Notes under the pieces: model-generated
Database searches by the model: none
What the model was told of the DNA's origin: nothing
Seen by the model: the letters and a program-made list of their open reading frames with translations, nothing else
Shown: positions 41,085 to 49,924 of the stretch, piece by piece
How positions within the stretch are numbered: position 1 is the stretch's first letter
Layout: every line of letters begins with the position of its first letter
Program-made: the position numbers and the translations under genes
Assembly (NCBI GenBank): GCA_026989265.1
Contig: JALSJP010000027.1
Span: 1 to 51,806, forward strand
DNA from: Micavibrio sp.
GTDB taxonomy: Bacteria; Pseudomonadota; Alphaproteobacteria; Micavibrionales; Micavibrionaceae
Length of the DNA: 51,806 nt
Direction of reading: 5' to 3'

Positions 41085-43577
41085 ATGAAATATTTTTGGT
41101 ACGGGTTTTTAGGCTTATTTTCTATTGGATTTCTAGGTGCAATTGTCGCGATTGGCGGTTTTGCATATGTACTTAACTATTATTCAAAAGATTTGCCCGA
41201 TTACAGTAAGCTTCGCAATTATGAGCCATCAATTGTGACAAGGCTTTATGCGGGTGACGGTCATTTATTGGCGGAGTTCGCCCAAGAAAAACGTGTGTTT
41301 GTACCGATAGAATTTATCCCTGACCAAGTAAAGCAAGCCTTTATAGCTGCGGAAGACCAGAATTTCTATACCCATAGCGGCGTTGATATGAAGGCCGTTT
41401 TGCGCGCTATTATATCTAATTTAAAAAATGCAGGAACAGGGCGCAGACCAAAGGGCGCATCTACGATTTCACAGCAAGTCGCAAAGAATTTCCTGCTTAC
41501 TAATGAGCTGTCATATGTTCGCAAGATAAAAGAAGCAATTCTCGCCTACCGTATGAATAAAACATTGGGTAAAGATCATATTTTAGAGCTTTATTTGAAT
41601 GAAATTTACCTTGGTGGAGGGGCTTATGGGGTCGCCGCGGCTTCGCTTTATTATTTTGGTAAGTCATTGGGTAAACTCAGCATTTCTGAGGTCGCATATC
41701 TTGCAGCATTGCCAAAAGCCCCTAATAATTATCACCCAATAAAAAACCATGATAAAGCCTTAGCAAGGCGCAATTGGGTAATTGGGCGCATGCTTGACGA
41801 GGGCTATATAACTAAGGCGGAGGCTGAGCTAGCAAGGCTTGCGCCACTTACTATGAGCAAGGATACAAGCAAACGCGTGGACGCTCCATATTTTGCGGAG
41901 GAAGTCAGGCGCGAATTGTCAAGCCTATATGGGGAGGATAGTCTTTATCAAGGCGGGCTTGTTGTTAGAACTTCTGTTGATCCAAAGTTGCAGCATATTG
42001 CCGAGACTTCCTTGCGCGAAGGGCTTATGGCTTATGATATGCGCCATGGCTGGCGCGGAAGTTTAAGTACGTTAGATAATATGGATAATTGGCGCGCGCA
42101 GCTTAAAAATATAAAACGCCCTAGCTCTATGCTTAAAGAATGGGAGCTAGCTGTGGTTTTGGAGACATCAGACAAGGCGGCTAAGATAGGGTTTACAGAT
42201 CTTAGCCAAAGCGAACTTAAATCAGACGATGTTAAATGGGCGCGCAAATACATGAATGAGGGTTATTCTCTGGGCAAAAAAATAACATCTATGAGCCAAG
42301 TTGTTAATATAGGCGATATTATTATGGTGCAGGCAAAGTCAGACGGTGAAGGTTATGATTTGCGTCAAATTCCGCAAATACAAGGCGCATTAATTGCTCT
42401 TGACCCTCATACAGGGCGGGTGCTTGCAATGCAAGGTGGCTGGAACTATCGTTATGGCGCAAGTGAGTTTAACCGTGCAACGCAAGCCAACCGCCAACCT
42501 GGTTCAGCATTTAAGCCATTTGTGTATTTGGCGGCGCTTGATAAGGGCTTTACCCCCGCAACGCTTGTGCTGGACGCTCCATTTGTATTAGAGGATGAAA
42601 TTGCAGGCACGTGGAAGCCAAGCAACTATTCAAAGAATTTCTATGGCCCTACGCCAATTCGCGTTGGCATTGAAAAATCACGTAACCTTATGACTGTGCG
42701 CTTAGCGGATTTCCTTGGTATGGATCTAATCGCGAAATATTCGGATCATTTTGGCATTACAGATAATATGCGCCCCCTTTTAGCGAATTCATTAGGGGCA
42801 GCGGAAACTACGCTTTTGCGCATAACGGCGGCTTATGGTGTTTTGGCTAATGGTGGTAAGAAAATCACTCCGACCTTTATTGATCGTGTGCAAGATCGCT
42901 ATGGCGCAACAATATTTAAACATGAAAAGCGTGTCTGTAACATTTGCGGCAACATGATAAAATGGGAGAATCAACTCGTCCCTGATATTCCAGATGTAAG
43001 AGAGCAAATAGCAGATAAGCGCACCGCATATCAAATAACATCTATCATGGAGGGCGTCGTTCAGCGTGGCACGGCTGCGCGGCTACGCTCACTTGGCAGA
43101 CCATTGGCAGGAAAAACAGGAACTACCAATAACTCGCTTGATGCTTGGTTTATTGGTTATTCCCCTAATTTAGTTGTGGGCGTGTTTACTGGCTTTGACA
43201 ACCCAAGATCACTTGGCAGAAAAGAAACAGGATCATCGCTTGCTGTTCCAATATTTAAAAGCTTTATGGGAAAAGCACTAGCAGATAAGCCGCCCGCACC
43301 ATTTAGAAAACCATCTGGTATTCGGACTTTGCGCATCAATGCAAAAACAGGTGCGCGCGCGCAAAGTGGCGATGAAAAAGTCATATGGGAGTCATTCATT
43401 ATAGGAACAGAGCCAACAGATGATATATATATATTAGATGGTGATGGAATATCATTAATGCCAAGCTATTTTGGAGATGATGAAAATAGCATTAGTGATG
43501 CTTATAATAACATGCCGCTAGACAGACCTGCTCCTGCGTCATCTTCTATTACAACGGGGACAGGTGGGCTTTATTAG
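41085..43577 (+). CDS. mrcA: Penicillin-binding protein 1A (bifunctional transglycosylase/transpeptidase)
   Basis: Polymerises and cross-links peptidoglycan in the periplasm, anchored by one N-terminal membrane segment (FLGLFSIGFLGAIVAIGGFA). GT51 domain: catalytic Glu90 in AAEDQNFYTHSGVD, then RPKGASTISQQVAKNFLL and RKIKEAILAYRMNK. Transpeptidase domain: Ser474-Lys477 (PGSAFKPF), SRN in EKSRNLM, and K677-TG (GKTGTTNNSLDAWF). An OB-like insert lies between. The 830-residue length is that of class A PBP1A. GIY-YIG follows with no gap. Confidence 0.97.
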   Translation: MKYFWYGFLGLFSIGFLGAIVAIGGFAYVLNYYSKDLPDYSKLRNYEPSIVTRLYAGDGHLLAEFAQEKRVFVPIEFIPDQVKQAFIAAEDQNFYTHSGVDMKAVLRAIISNLKNAGTGRRPKGASTISQQVAKNFLLTNELSYVRKIKEAILAYRMNKTLGKDHILELYLNEIYLGGGAYGVAAASLYYFGKSLGKLSISEVAYLAALPKAPNNYHPIKNHDKALARRNWVIGRMLDEGYITKAEAELARLAPLTMSKDTSKRVDAPYFAEEVRRELSSLYGEDSLYQGGLVVRTSVDPKLQHIAETSLREGLMAYDMRHGWRGSLSTLDNMDNWRAQLKNIKRPSSMLKEWELAVVLETSDKAAKIGFTDLSQSELKSDDVKWARKYMNEGYSLGKKITSMSQVVNIGDIIMVQAKSDGEGYDLRQIPQIQGALIALDPHTGRVLAMQGGWNYRYGASEFNRATQANRQPGSAFKPFVYLAALDKGFTPATLVLDAPFVLEDEIAGTWKPSNYSKNFYGPTPIRVGIEKSRNLMTVRLADFLGMDLIAKYSDHFGITDNMRPLLANSLGAAETTLLRITAAYGVLANGGKKITPTFIDRVQDRYGATIFKHEKRVCNICGNMIKWENQLVPDIPDVREQIADKRTAYQITSIMEGVVQRGTAARLRSLGRPLAGKTGTTNNSLDAWFIGYSPNLVVGVFTGFDNPRSLGRKETGSSLAVPIFKSFMGKALADKPPAPFRKPSGIRTLRINAKTGARAQSGDEKVIWESFIIGTEPTDDIYILDGDGISLMPSYFGDDENSISDAYNNMPLDRPAPASSSITTGTGGLY

Positions 43578-43814
43578 GTGAGCGCGTGGTATGTTTATAT
43601 TGTTGAATGCGTGGACTTAACTTTATATACGGGCATTACTACTAATATAGCGCGCCGCTTGAAAGAGCATGAAGCAGGCAAGGGCGCAAAATATACTAAA
43701 GGTCGTGCGCCTTTAAAGCTTATTTACCAAGAAGAATGCAAGGATAGATCATCCGCATCTAAAAGAGAGCTGGAAATTAAGGCTCTATCTAAAGAACAAA
43801 AATTATTGCTTTAA
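43578..43814 (+). CDS. GIY-YIG nuclease superfamily protein (UPF0213/YhbQ type)
   Basis: 78 residues starting with GTG directly after the mrcA stop. The GIY-YIG fold is clear: [40 protein letters not shown] and [11 protein letters not shown] (catalytic Tyr, Arg and Glu). YhbQ-type stand-alone proteins are implicated in DNA repair or nucleic-acid cleavage, with unclear biological role. The tight coupling to mrcA has no obvious functional link. Confidence 0.88.
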   Translation: MSAWYVYIVECVDLTLYTGITTNIARRLKEHEAGKGAKYTKGRAPLKLIYQEECKDRSSASKRELEIKALSKEQKLLL

Positions 43815-43840
43815 ACCAGAACAACAACCCTGCAAAACAC

Positions 43841-43861
43841 TGTGGATATTTATGTGGATAT
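43841..43861 (+). promoter_or_regulatory. Tandem TGTGGATAT words upstream of rpe
   Basis: TGTGGATAT occurs at 43841-43849 and 43853-43861, 12 bp apart and in direct orientation. Each is one base from the reverse complement of a DnaA box (TGTGGATAA). They lie 50-70 bp before the rpe ATG, where a DnaA or other regulator could act. Confidence 0.25.
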
Positions 43862-43910
43862 CTGTTATATTGGTGGCGTAACTATCATTTCTTATTCTTG
43901 AGTATTCACA

Positions 43911-44576
43911 ATGACAGATGTATCCAATATCAAAATTGCCCCCTCTATCCTTTCCGCCGATTTCTCGAAGCTAGGCGAGGAAGTAGCAGCCATTGACATG
44001 GCAGGTGCGGATTATATCCATATTGATGTTATGGATGGGCATTTCGTCCCTAATATTACCTTTGGCGCGCCCGTTATTAAGGCTATACGCAAATCCACGC
44101 AAAAGCCATTTGACGTTCATTTGATGATTTCGCCCGTTGATTACTTGATTGATGATTTCGTTGCCGCTGGCTCTGACATTATCACAGTGCATGTAGAGGC
44201 GGGGGCGCATCTGCATAGGACGCTTCAACATATTAAGTCAAAAGGCGTAAAGGCGGGGGTGTCGCTTAACCCTCATACCCCTGTTGAATCCATAAAACAT
44301 GTCATGGATATGGTTGATTTAGTGCTGATTATGACGGTCAATCCCGGTTTTGGCGGTCAAAAATTCATACCATTGTTGGATAAAATATCTACGGCGCGGC
44401 GCATGATAAATGACACAGGTCGCGATATTGACTTAGAAGTAGATGGCGGGGTCACCCCCGAAACAGCCAAACAAGTTATAGCAGCTGGCGCAAATATTTT
44501 AGTAGCAGGAAGCGCGGTATTTAAGGGCGGAGCAGATAAATACGCCGAGAATATCAAAGCATTAAGAGGCATATAA
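43911..44576 (+). CDS. rpe: Ribulose-phosphate 3-epimerase
   Basis: Interconverts ribulose-5-phosphate and xylulose-5-phosphate in the pentose-phosphate pathway. TIM barrel of 221 residues with [17 protein letters not shown], the metal-binding [22 protein letters not shown] (His), [14 protein letters not shown] and [14 protein letters not shown] (Asp). Its stop overlaps the heparinase start by one base (TAATG). The rpe-heparinase order is common in alphaproteobacteria. Confidence 0.97.
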   Translation: MTDVSNIKIAPSILSADFSKLGEEVAAIDMAGADYIHIDVMDGHFVPNITFGAPVIKAIRKSTQKPFDVHLMISPVDYLIDDFVAAGSDIITVHVEAGAHLHRTLQHIKSKGVKAGVSLNPHTPVESIKHVMDMVDLVLIMTVNPGFGGQKFIPLLDKISTARRMINDTGRDIDLEVDGGVTPETAKQVIAAGANILVAGSAVFKGGADKYAENIKALRGI

Positions 44577-46216
44577 TGGTTTTTAATATAATTGAAAGCT
44601 TAAAAAACAAAGCTAGTCACATGGCTTATAATAGCTTTTTATATGATTGGAGCTTAAACGAAGATGCGCCCGATAGATTAATTGTGCGCCCCGCTGATCC
44701 TTGGGTTGGAGATGCTAGCCTCGCGCGGGAGCTTTTAGATGCGGCGGGAGTTGGTGATCGCTCAGGGGCGCTATGGCATGCCGAGTGGTGGCAACCGCAA
44801 GAAGCCGATGATATCTGGAACTCGCATATGCATGGATTTGGCTGGCTGCGTGATCTGCGCGCACTTGATGGAGCATTAGCGCGTGAGCAGGGGCGCTTGA
44901 TGATTGAAAGCTGGATTGATAGCCATAACTCTTGGAATGCGGATGTCTGGCGCAATGATTTAATTGGTCGCAGGCTTGCTATGTGGATATGCCATTATGA
45001 GTTTTTTTGTGCCAATGCTAGCGATGAATTCGAAGATAAAATATTGTCATCTATCGTTAAGCAAGCAAAACATCTGAGCAATGCCCTTGAAAAATCTAGT
45101 GAAGAACTAAATAATGCGTCGCGGTTTGAGGCAATAAAGGGGCTATTATATGCTGCTATTGCGCTTGATGGACATGAGAAATGGTTAAACCAAGCTTTAG
45201 CATCGCTAAAACAGCAAATTACCATCCAAATAAATGCAGATGGCGGGCATGTATCGCGCTCTCCTGCTGTTTTGTTAAACGTACTTGAGATTATGGTTGA
45301 GATGCGAATTGCATTAAAAGCGGGCGGCTATCCTGTGCCTGAATTTTTAAGCTCTGCCATCACTAATATGAGCTGCGCCCTTAGGATATTGCGTTATAAT
45401 GACCGTAGACTAGCACTTCTCCATGGCGGGCAATTGGGCGAGGTTGAGGGTATTAACTCCATTCTTGCACAAGCAGGCACACATAAAAAAGCAGGGCAAA
45501 GCCTGAAAGATACTGGCTATGAACGCCTAGAGCTAGGGCGGTCTATGCTACTTATGGATGTTGGCGCTGCTGTAGATGCCCCGCATGATAAATGCGCCCA
45601 TGCTTCCGCACTTGCCTTTGAGTTTTGCTATGGTAAGGGGCGGTTATTTGTTTCTTGCGGCTCTCACCCGACCTCAAAGGAATGGCAAGATGCACTTCGA
45701 GCTACGGCTGCACATAGCGCCCTATGCCTTGATTACCGTAATTCTTGCGAGATAAAAAAAGATGGTCATTTTGGGCGCAAGGTAACTAAAACAACTATTC
45801 ACCGCGAAGAAACCAAAGACGCTGCGCTTATTATTGCCTCTCATAATGGCTATGTGCCGTTAAATGGAATTACTCATACTCGCAAAATTTATTTAGCAGA
45901 TGAAGGGCATGATCTGCGCGGAGAAGATAAGCTTTCTTGCGCGTTTGAGCTAACCTGCCCTGTTGAAACCGCCGTAAGATTCCACCTCCACCCAAGCGTT
46001 AGTGCCTCAATTATAAGTGATGGAGATGAGGTATTGCTGCGCATGGCTGGCGGCGCTGGCTGGCGATTTTCTCGCTCCGCTGGCATGCTAGCATTAGAAG
46101 ATAGCATGTATTTAGGCAATGGCACTATCCCCCGCAAAACCAAGCAAATCGTCATTTATGGGCAAATGACCGAAGATGAGGCTATTGTCAAATGGGCTCT
46201 TAAACGCGAGATGTAG
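44576..46216 (+). CDS. Heparinase II/III family protein
   Basis: 546 residues with an N-terminal (alpha/alpha)-toroid region (WRNDLIGRRLAMWICHYEFF, then RFEAIKGLLYAAIALDGHEK) and a C-terminal heparinase II/III-like beta domain (ASALAFEFCYGKGRLFVSCG, HSALCLDYRNSCEI). No signal peptide is evident. These alphaproteobacterial proteins lie next to rpe and purH, are unlikely to be heparin lyases and are of unknown substrate, perhaps cell-wall or polysaccharide related. purH is not downstream here. Confidence 0.88.
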   Translation: MVFNIIESLKNKASHMAYNSFLYDWSLNEDAPDRLIVRPADPWVGDASLARELLDAAGVGDRSGALWHAEWWQPQEADDIWNSHMHGFGWLRDLRALDGALAREQGRLMIESWIDSHNSWNADVWRNDLIGRRLAMWICHYEFFCANASDEFEDKILSSIVKQAKHLSNALEKSSEELNNASRFEAIKGLLYAAIALDGHEKWLNQALASLKQQITIQINADGGHVSRSPAVLLNVLEIMVEMRIALKAGGYPVPEFLSSAITNMSCALRILRYNDRRLALLHGGQLGEVEGINSILAQAGTHKKAGQSLKDTGYERLELGRSMLLMDVGAAVDAPHDKCAHASALAFEFCYGKGRLFVSCGSHPTSKEWQDALRATAAHSALCLDYRNSCEIKKDGHFGRKVTKTTIHREETKDAALIIASHNGYVPLNGITHTRKIYLADEGHDLRGEDKLSCAFELTCPVETAVRFHLHPSVSASIISDGDEVLLRMAGGAGWRFSRSAGMLALEDSMYLGNGTIPRKTKQIVIYGQMTEDEAIVKWALKREM

Positions 46217-46352
46217 CTAAAGTCATTATTTTTTCTAGCTAGTTTTCATAAATATAGTATATAATATTACAAGACCTTATCATTAATATTGGTGGTAGAA
46301 TTTACATGGGTAATCATTCTAATTTACCATCTTTTATTAAAGACCTAGAGCT

Positions 46353-46637
46353 TTAAGCTGTAACATCGACTGCGATGCGTTGATCGCGCAAGGGGCGCAC
46401 TATTTCAATAGTATCTTGATATATCTTATTTGATTTATATTGCATAAGTGCATTTTTATCGGGAAACTCACCATAGACAACCACGTCAATATCATTGGCT
46501 ATTTGATCGAGTTTTTCGTTTTTTGTAACCCGAAGCAGCCAGTTGCCCTTAATATTTTCGAGATTTTTTAATCCCGCATAAATAGTGTCAATATTTTCAG
46601 GGCGTTTTGCGCTGAACATTACTATATGTCTAATCAT
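46353..46637 (-). CDS. Dabb (stress-responsive alpha/beta barrel) domain protein
   Basis: 94 residues from ATG 46637 (MIRHIVMFSAKRPENIDTIY); the open frame reaches 46652 inside the ferredoxin gene. MIRHIVMFS, a central DIDVVVYGEFPDKNALMQYK and the RPLRDQRIAVD ending are the dimeric Dabb pattern. Function in bacteria is not established; many are oxidative-stress linked or enzymes with small aromatic substrates. It overlaps or abuts the ferredoxin stop (46646), so it is co-transcribed. Confidence 0.8.
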   Translation of the reverse strand: MIRHIVMFSAKRPENIDTIYAGLKNLENIKGNWLLRVTKNEKLDQIANDIDVVVYGEFPDKNALMQYKSNKIYQDTIEIVRPLRDQRIAVDVTA

Positions 46638-46645
46638 TCCAATAA

Positions 46646-46984
46646 CTACCAATCAATTTTCGCGCCAGAAAGGGCAACAATAATGCCGTCTAGCTCATCA
46701 CTCATGCGGATTTGACAGCTAAGGCGGGAATGGTCGTTAATGTCAAAAGCTTGGTCTAGCGTGTCTTCTTCTTCTTCGGTTATTTCATGCTCTGCCGCCG
46801 CTATTTTATCGCGCCAATCGGGGTGGATATAAATATGGCATGTGGCGCAAGCAAGCGCTCCTCCGCAAGCCCCCTCTATATTATCGAAGTTTTCATCGCG
46901 CAGAACTTCCATAATTGACCAGCCATTTTCTGCCGCAACTTCTTTTTGTGAGCCATCTTTTTGTATTACTTTTATGGTTGGCAT
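46646..46984 (-). CDS. fdx: 2Fe-2S ferredoxin (adrenodoxin type)
   Basis: 112 residues with Cys40-x5-Cys46-x2-Cys49 and Cys90 (GACGGALACATCHIYIHPDW and LSCQIRM), the vertebrate-type ferredoxin cluster site. In bacteria this class gives electrons to Fe-S assembly (Isc) or to P450s. Good AAGGGA site before ATG 46984. It follows the cysteine desulfurase gene by 16 bp, supporting an Fe-S assembly link. iscU, iscA and the hsc chaperones are not in view. Confidence 0.93.
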   Translation of the reverse strand: MPTIKVIQKDGSQKEVAAENGWSIMEVLRDENFDNIEGACGGALACATCHIYIHPDWRDKIAAAEHEITEEEEDTLDQAFDINDHSRLSCQIRMSDELDGIIVALSGAKIDW

Positions 46985-47000
46985 AGCTATTTATTATCCC

Positions 47001-48131
47001 TTAATTAGTTACTCGCCTAATGATCTTTTCCCATTCACTTAGGAATGTCTTAATATCACTCTCTTTCGTAGCCCAGCCCATGGAAATTCGCAAGGAATTT
47101 GATGCTGTTTTTTCATCTAGCCCCATTGCAGTTAGGACGCGGCTTGGCTTAACCGAGCCGCTTGAACATGCTGAGCCGCTGCTTATCGCTATTCCTTCTA
47201 AATCCAGAGCCATTAATATATTTTGCGCGTTTATTGATGGGGAACTGAAAAAGCTGGTATTGGGGATGCGCTTTATATCTTTGCAGTGAATTATAATATC
47301 GGGTGATAACTCCTTGAGTTTGCTCTCTAATTTGGTTCTTAACAATCCAAGTTTTTGATATTCATTTAAGCTTTCAAGGGCGGCTTGGCTAGCTGCGCCA
47401 AATCCCGCTATACCAGCAACATTTTGAGTGCCTGCGCGCATGTGCTTTTCCTGTCCTCCGCCAAATAGCAGGGCAGGGGATTGCCCGCATATCCCGATAA
47501 TAAGCGCTCCAACTCCTTGAGGGCCGCCGATTTTATGTGATGATATGGTTAGGAAATCAATATTGCTTTCCTTTATGTTGAGCGGAATTTTACCTGCCGC
47601 CCCCGTTGCGTCACAATGAAGCAATGCGCCGTGTTTATGCGTTAAATCAGATAGTTCCGAAACGTTTTGTATCGACCCTGTTTCACTGCTAGCATATGAG
47701 CAAGAAACAAGTGATATTTTGTTGTTGCTTAGTAATGTTTCAAGTTCTTTGATGTTTACAATGCCGCCCTTGTCAATTGGAATAGTCTTAATATTATCCA
47801 ATATAGCCAAGGATTTCATTATTGATGGATGCTGCCCATCTGCAATTAATATGGTGTCATCGGGATATGTTTTGGCAAAATGCAGCAATATTGTGTTATT
47901 TCCTTCAGTTGCCCCGCTATTGAATATGACTTGATTTGCATCTGCATTGACAAGTTTTGCCACTTGCACCCGCGCATCTTCTATGTATTTGCGTGCCTTG
48001 CGCCCAAAATGATGAATGGATGAGGCGTTATATGCGTGGCTAGTGTCTAAAATATCGCGCATTATTCCCCATGCTTCGGGGCGAAGTGGGGTGGTTGCGT
48101 TATAATCAAGATATATATATTCTTTTTTCAT
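47001..48131 (-). CDS. Cysteine desulfurase (NifS/IscS family)
   Basis: PLP enzyme that takes sulfur from cysteine for Fe-S clusters and thio-modification. 376 residues: YLDYNATTPLRPEAW, FNSGATEGNNTILLHF, the PLP lysine in ISSHKIGGPQGVGALI, RAGTQNVAGIAGFG and the active cysteine in SSGSACSSGSVKPSRVL. The SGSACSSG loop is of the type-I IscS/NifS class rather than SufS. It heads a desulfurase-ferredoxin-Dabb operon and diverges from the hydrolase gene across 125 bp. Confidence 0.92.
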   Translation of the reverse strand: MKKEYIYLDYNATTPLRPEAWGIMRDILDTSHAYNASSIHHFGRKARKYIEDARVQVAKLVNADANQVIFNSGATEGNNTILLHFAKTYPDDTILIADGQHPSIMKSLAILDNIKTIPIDKGGIVNIKELETLLSNNKISLVSCSYASSETGSIQNVSELSDLTHKHGALLHCDATGAAGKIPLNIKESNIDFLTISSHKIGGPQGVGALIIGICGQSPALLFGGGQEKHMRAGTQNVAGIAGFGAASQAALESLNEYQKLGLLRTKLESKLKELSPDIIIHCKDIKRIPNTSFFSSPSINAQNILMALDLEGIAISSGSACSSGSVKPSRVLTAMGLDEKTASNSLRISMGWATKESDIKTFLSEWEKIIRRVTN

Positions 48132-48256
48132 GGCGGTATTATTGTATTATCCACATTGTTTTTCAAGCACTTATAAGAATTATGTAGACTTATTTTTGAT
48201 TGTGTCCTATAAACAGCGTAAATTAATTAATAATGTAAAAATGAGGTTGTATATAA

Positions 48257-48925
48257 ATGCCCGAAGTTATTCTAAGTGGTCCAGCAGGTCGTCTCGAAGG
48301 TCGTTACACGCATTCAAAAGAAAAGGATGCGCCGTTGGCGTTGATACTGCATCCAAATCCGCAGCATGGCGGAACTATGAATAATAAGATCACTCATGCA
48401 TTGTTTCAAGCATATACAGAGCGTGGCTTTTCAACTTTGCGATTTAATTTTCGCGGGGTTGGTCGTTCTCAAGGCGTTTATGATGAAGGTGAGGGCGAGC
48501 TTAGCGACGCAGCGTCGGCGCTTGATTGGATGATGGACATTAATCCTAATGCGCCTTATGTGTGGATTGCTGGATTTTCATTTGGTGCATGGATAGGGAT
48601 GCAGCTTTTAATGCGCCGCCCTGAGGTTGAGGGTTTTGTATCCATTGCTCCGCCTGCCCATACCGAAGATTTTGCGTTTCTTGCGCCTTGTCCTACGTCA
48701 GGATTGGTTTTGCATGGCGCGCGCGATGATGTTATTCCAAAAGAAGCGGTCGATGGCTTTGTTGAAAAGCTGCATGAGCAAAAAGGCATTGAAGTCGATT
48801 ACCGCGTATTGCCAGAGGCTAATCACTTTTTCCACAATAATATAGATTTGATGATTAACCATGTTCATGACCATATGAATGGCGCTCGCGGCGGTAATAA
48901 AGTTCCTGTTAAGGTTGCTGCTTAA
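48257..48925 (+). CDS. Alpha/beta hydrolase (dienelactone-hydrolase-like)
   Basis: 222 residues. LILHPNPQHGGTMNNKITHA contains the oxyanion-region HPNP motif, FNFRGVGRSQGVYDEGEGEL the conserved FRGVGxS loop, then the nucleophile elbow IAGFSFGAWIG (Ser), VLHGARDDVIP (Asp) and ANHFF (His). The triad is complete. Proteins of this group are found near cysteine desulfurase genes in alphaproteobacteria; the substrate is unknown. A hairpin terminator follows. Confidence 0.9.
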   Translation: MPEVILSGPAGRLEGRYTHSKEKDAPLALILHPNPQHGGTMNNKITHALFQAYTERGFSTLRFNFRGVGRSQGVYDEGEGELSDAASALDWMMDINPNAPYVWIAGFSFGAWIGMQLLMRRPEVEGFVSIAPPAHTEDFAFLAPCPTSGLVLHGARDDVIPKEAVDGFVEKLHEQKGIEVDYRVLPEANHFFHNNIDLMINHVHDHMNGARGGNKVPVKVAA

Positions 48926-48960
48926 ACATTGTTTTAGCTCTTAATTATAATGGTAATTGC

Positions 48961-48990
48961 AAAAGCGGGTCTTTATGGCTCGCTTTTTTT
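48961..48990 (+). terminator. Rho-independent terminator after the alpha/beta hydrolase
   Basis: AAAAGCGGGTC (48961-48971) pairs with GGCTCGCTTTT (48977-48987, two G-U pairs) around a TTTAT loop, with the T tract extending to 48990. It lies 36 bp after the stop codon. Confidence 0.85.
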
Positions 48991-49061
48991 GTACAAAAAG
49001 TTTGCATAATGCGTTTGGCTGATATATAGTCCGTGAAAATAAATTATAAGGGTGGTGCATA

Positions 49062-49856
49062 ATGAGCAATACAATGGATTTTTTTGAAATTTCTAATACT
49101 CGGCAAGAGATTGAGAGAGATTTAAAAGAGCGCGTCTCTGTGATTGAGGCGGGGCTTGGTGATATTAAATCCCTTCCCAATGATTTATTTAATGATATTC
49201 CGTTGGTTTTGCTACCAAATGATCAGGCTAAGTATGAGGCAATAGAAAGCAAACATACTCATCTAACCTGTGATTATATGGCAAAATATTTTTTATCCTT
49301 GGTGGATGCAAATAATTCTTTAGTCTTACTTAGCAAATTGCAGGAAGTTTCTTTGTCCCAATTTATCAACATGGGAGAGCGCAACCTTATCCTCGCTGTT
49401 AAAAATGATATTGGTGAAACTGATAATCTTAGTTATCGTGTTCATTTAATGGCAGAGCGTGTTAGTGCTTTTGTGGCTGAACATAATATTTATGTTCCTG
49501 AAGAGCCTAGCAAAATCACTAAATTTTGCCTAGAAAATGAGGATTTAATTTCACCTGATATGGATGAGGAAATTTTATATAATTTATATGGTGAAGTTTA
49601 CGCCCATACATGTGAAAGCCTTAATGATTTGGCTGATTTATGTGTTGAGAGTTTAGATGTTGATATTGGTTATTTGCATTATCAGAATGACCTTACCCAA
49701 GAAGACGTGGAAGCTAAAGCTGATATTATTAAGAACACCCTGATTAAATCAGAAGATTTTCTTTTAATGTCAAGGAAATATTTGGATTTTATCCAATTAG
49801 GTTATGGTCATAATAACTCTCCTGATGATCCAGCTAGCCATATTGATTTTCATTAA
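49062..49856 (+). CDS. Hypothetical acidic helical protein
   Basis: 264 residues; not recognised. It is strongly acidic and mostly helical with no signal peptide or membrane segment. Long helices alternate (EISNTRQEIERDLKERVSVI, SYRVHLMAERVSAFVAEHNI, VEAKADIIKNTLIKSEDFLL). Six or so His and Cys residues (THLTCDY, HTCESLNDLADLCVESLD) are scattered without a metal motif. A strong AAGGGTGGT site precedes the ATG. It stands alone between terminator 48961 and the AsmA-like gene. Confidence 0.65.
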   Translation: MSNTMDFFEISNTRQEIERDLKERVSVIEAGLGDIKSLPNDLFNDIPLVLLPNDQAKYEAIESKHTHLTCDYMAKYFLSLVDANNSLVLLSKLQEVSLSQFINMGERNLILAVKNDIGETDNLSYRVHLMAERVSAFVAEHNIYVPEEPSKITKFCLENEDLISPDMDEEILYNLYGEVYAHTCESLNDLADLCVESLDVDIGYLHYQNDLTQEDVEAKADIIKNTLIKSEDFLLMSRKYLDFIQLGYGHNNSPDDPASHIDFH

Positions 49857-49924
49857 TAAGCCATAAATCCCTTGCTTTAATATAGCACCATTATATTATA
49901 ATTCTTTTTCGAAAGGGATATATT

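Noticed and set aside
46306-46356. 16-codon ORF MGNHSNLPSFIKDLEL with a weak ribosome-binding site
   Set aside because: Too short to support, no similarity, and its stop overlaps the end of the Dabb gene; it may be chance.
48147-48155. Perfect DnaA box TTATCCACA between the desulfurase and hydrolase genes
   Set aside because: A single 9-mer is expected about 0.4 times by chance in 52 kb on both strands, and no cluster or AT-rich unwinding element accompanies it.
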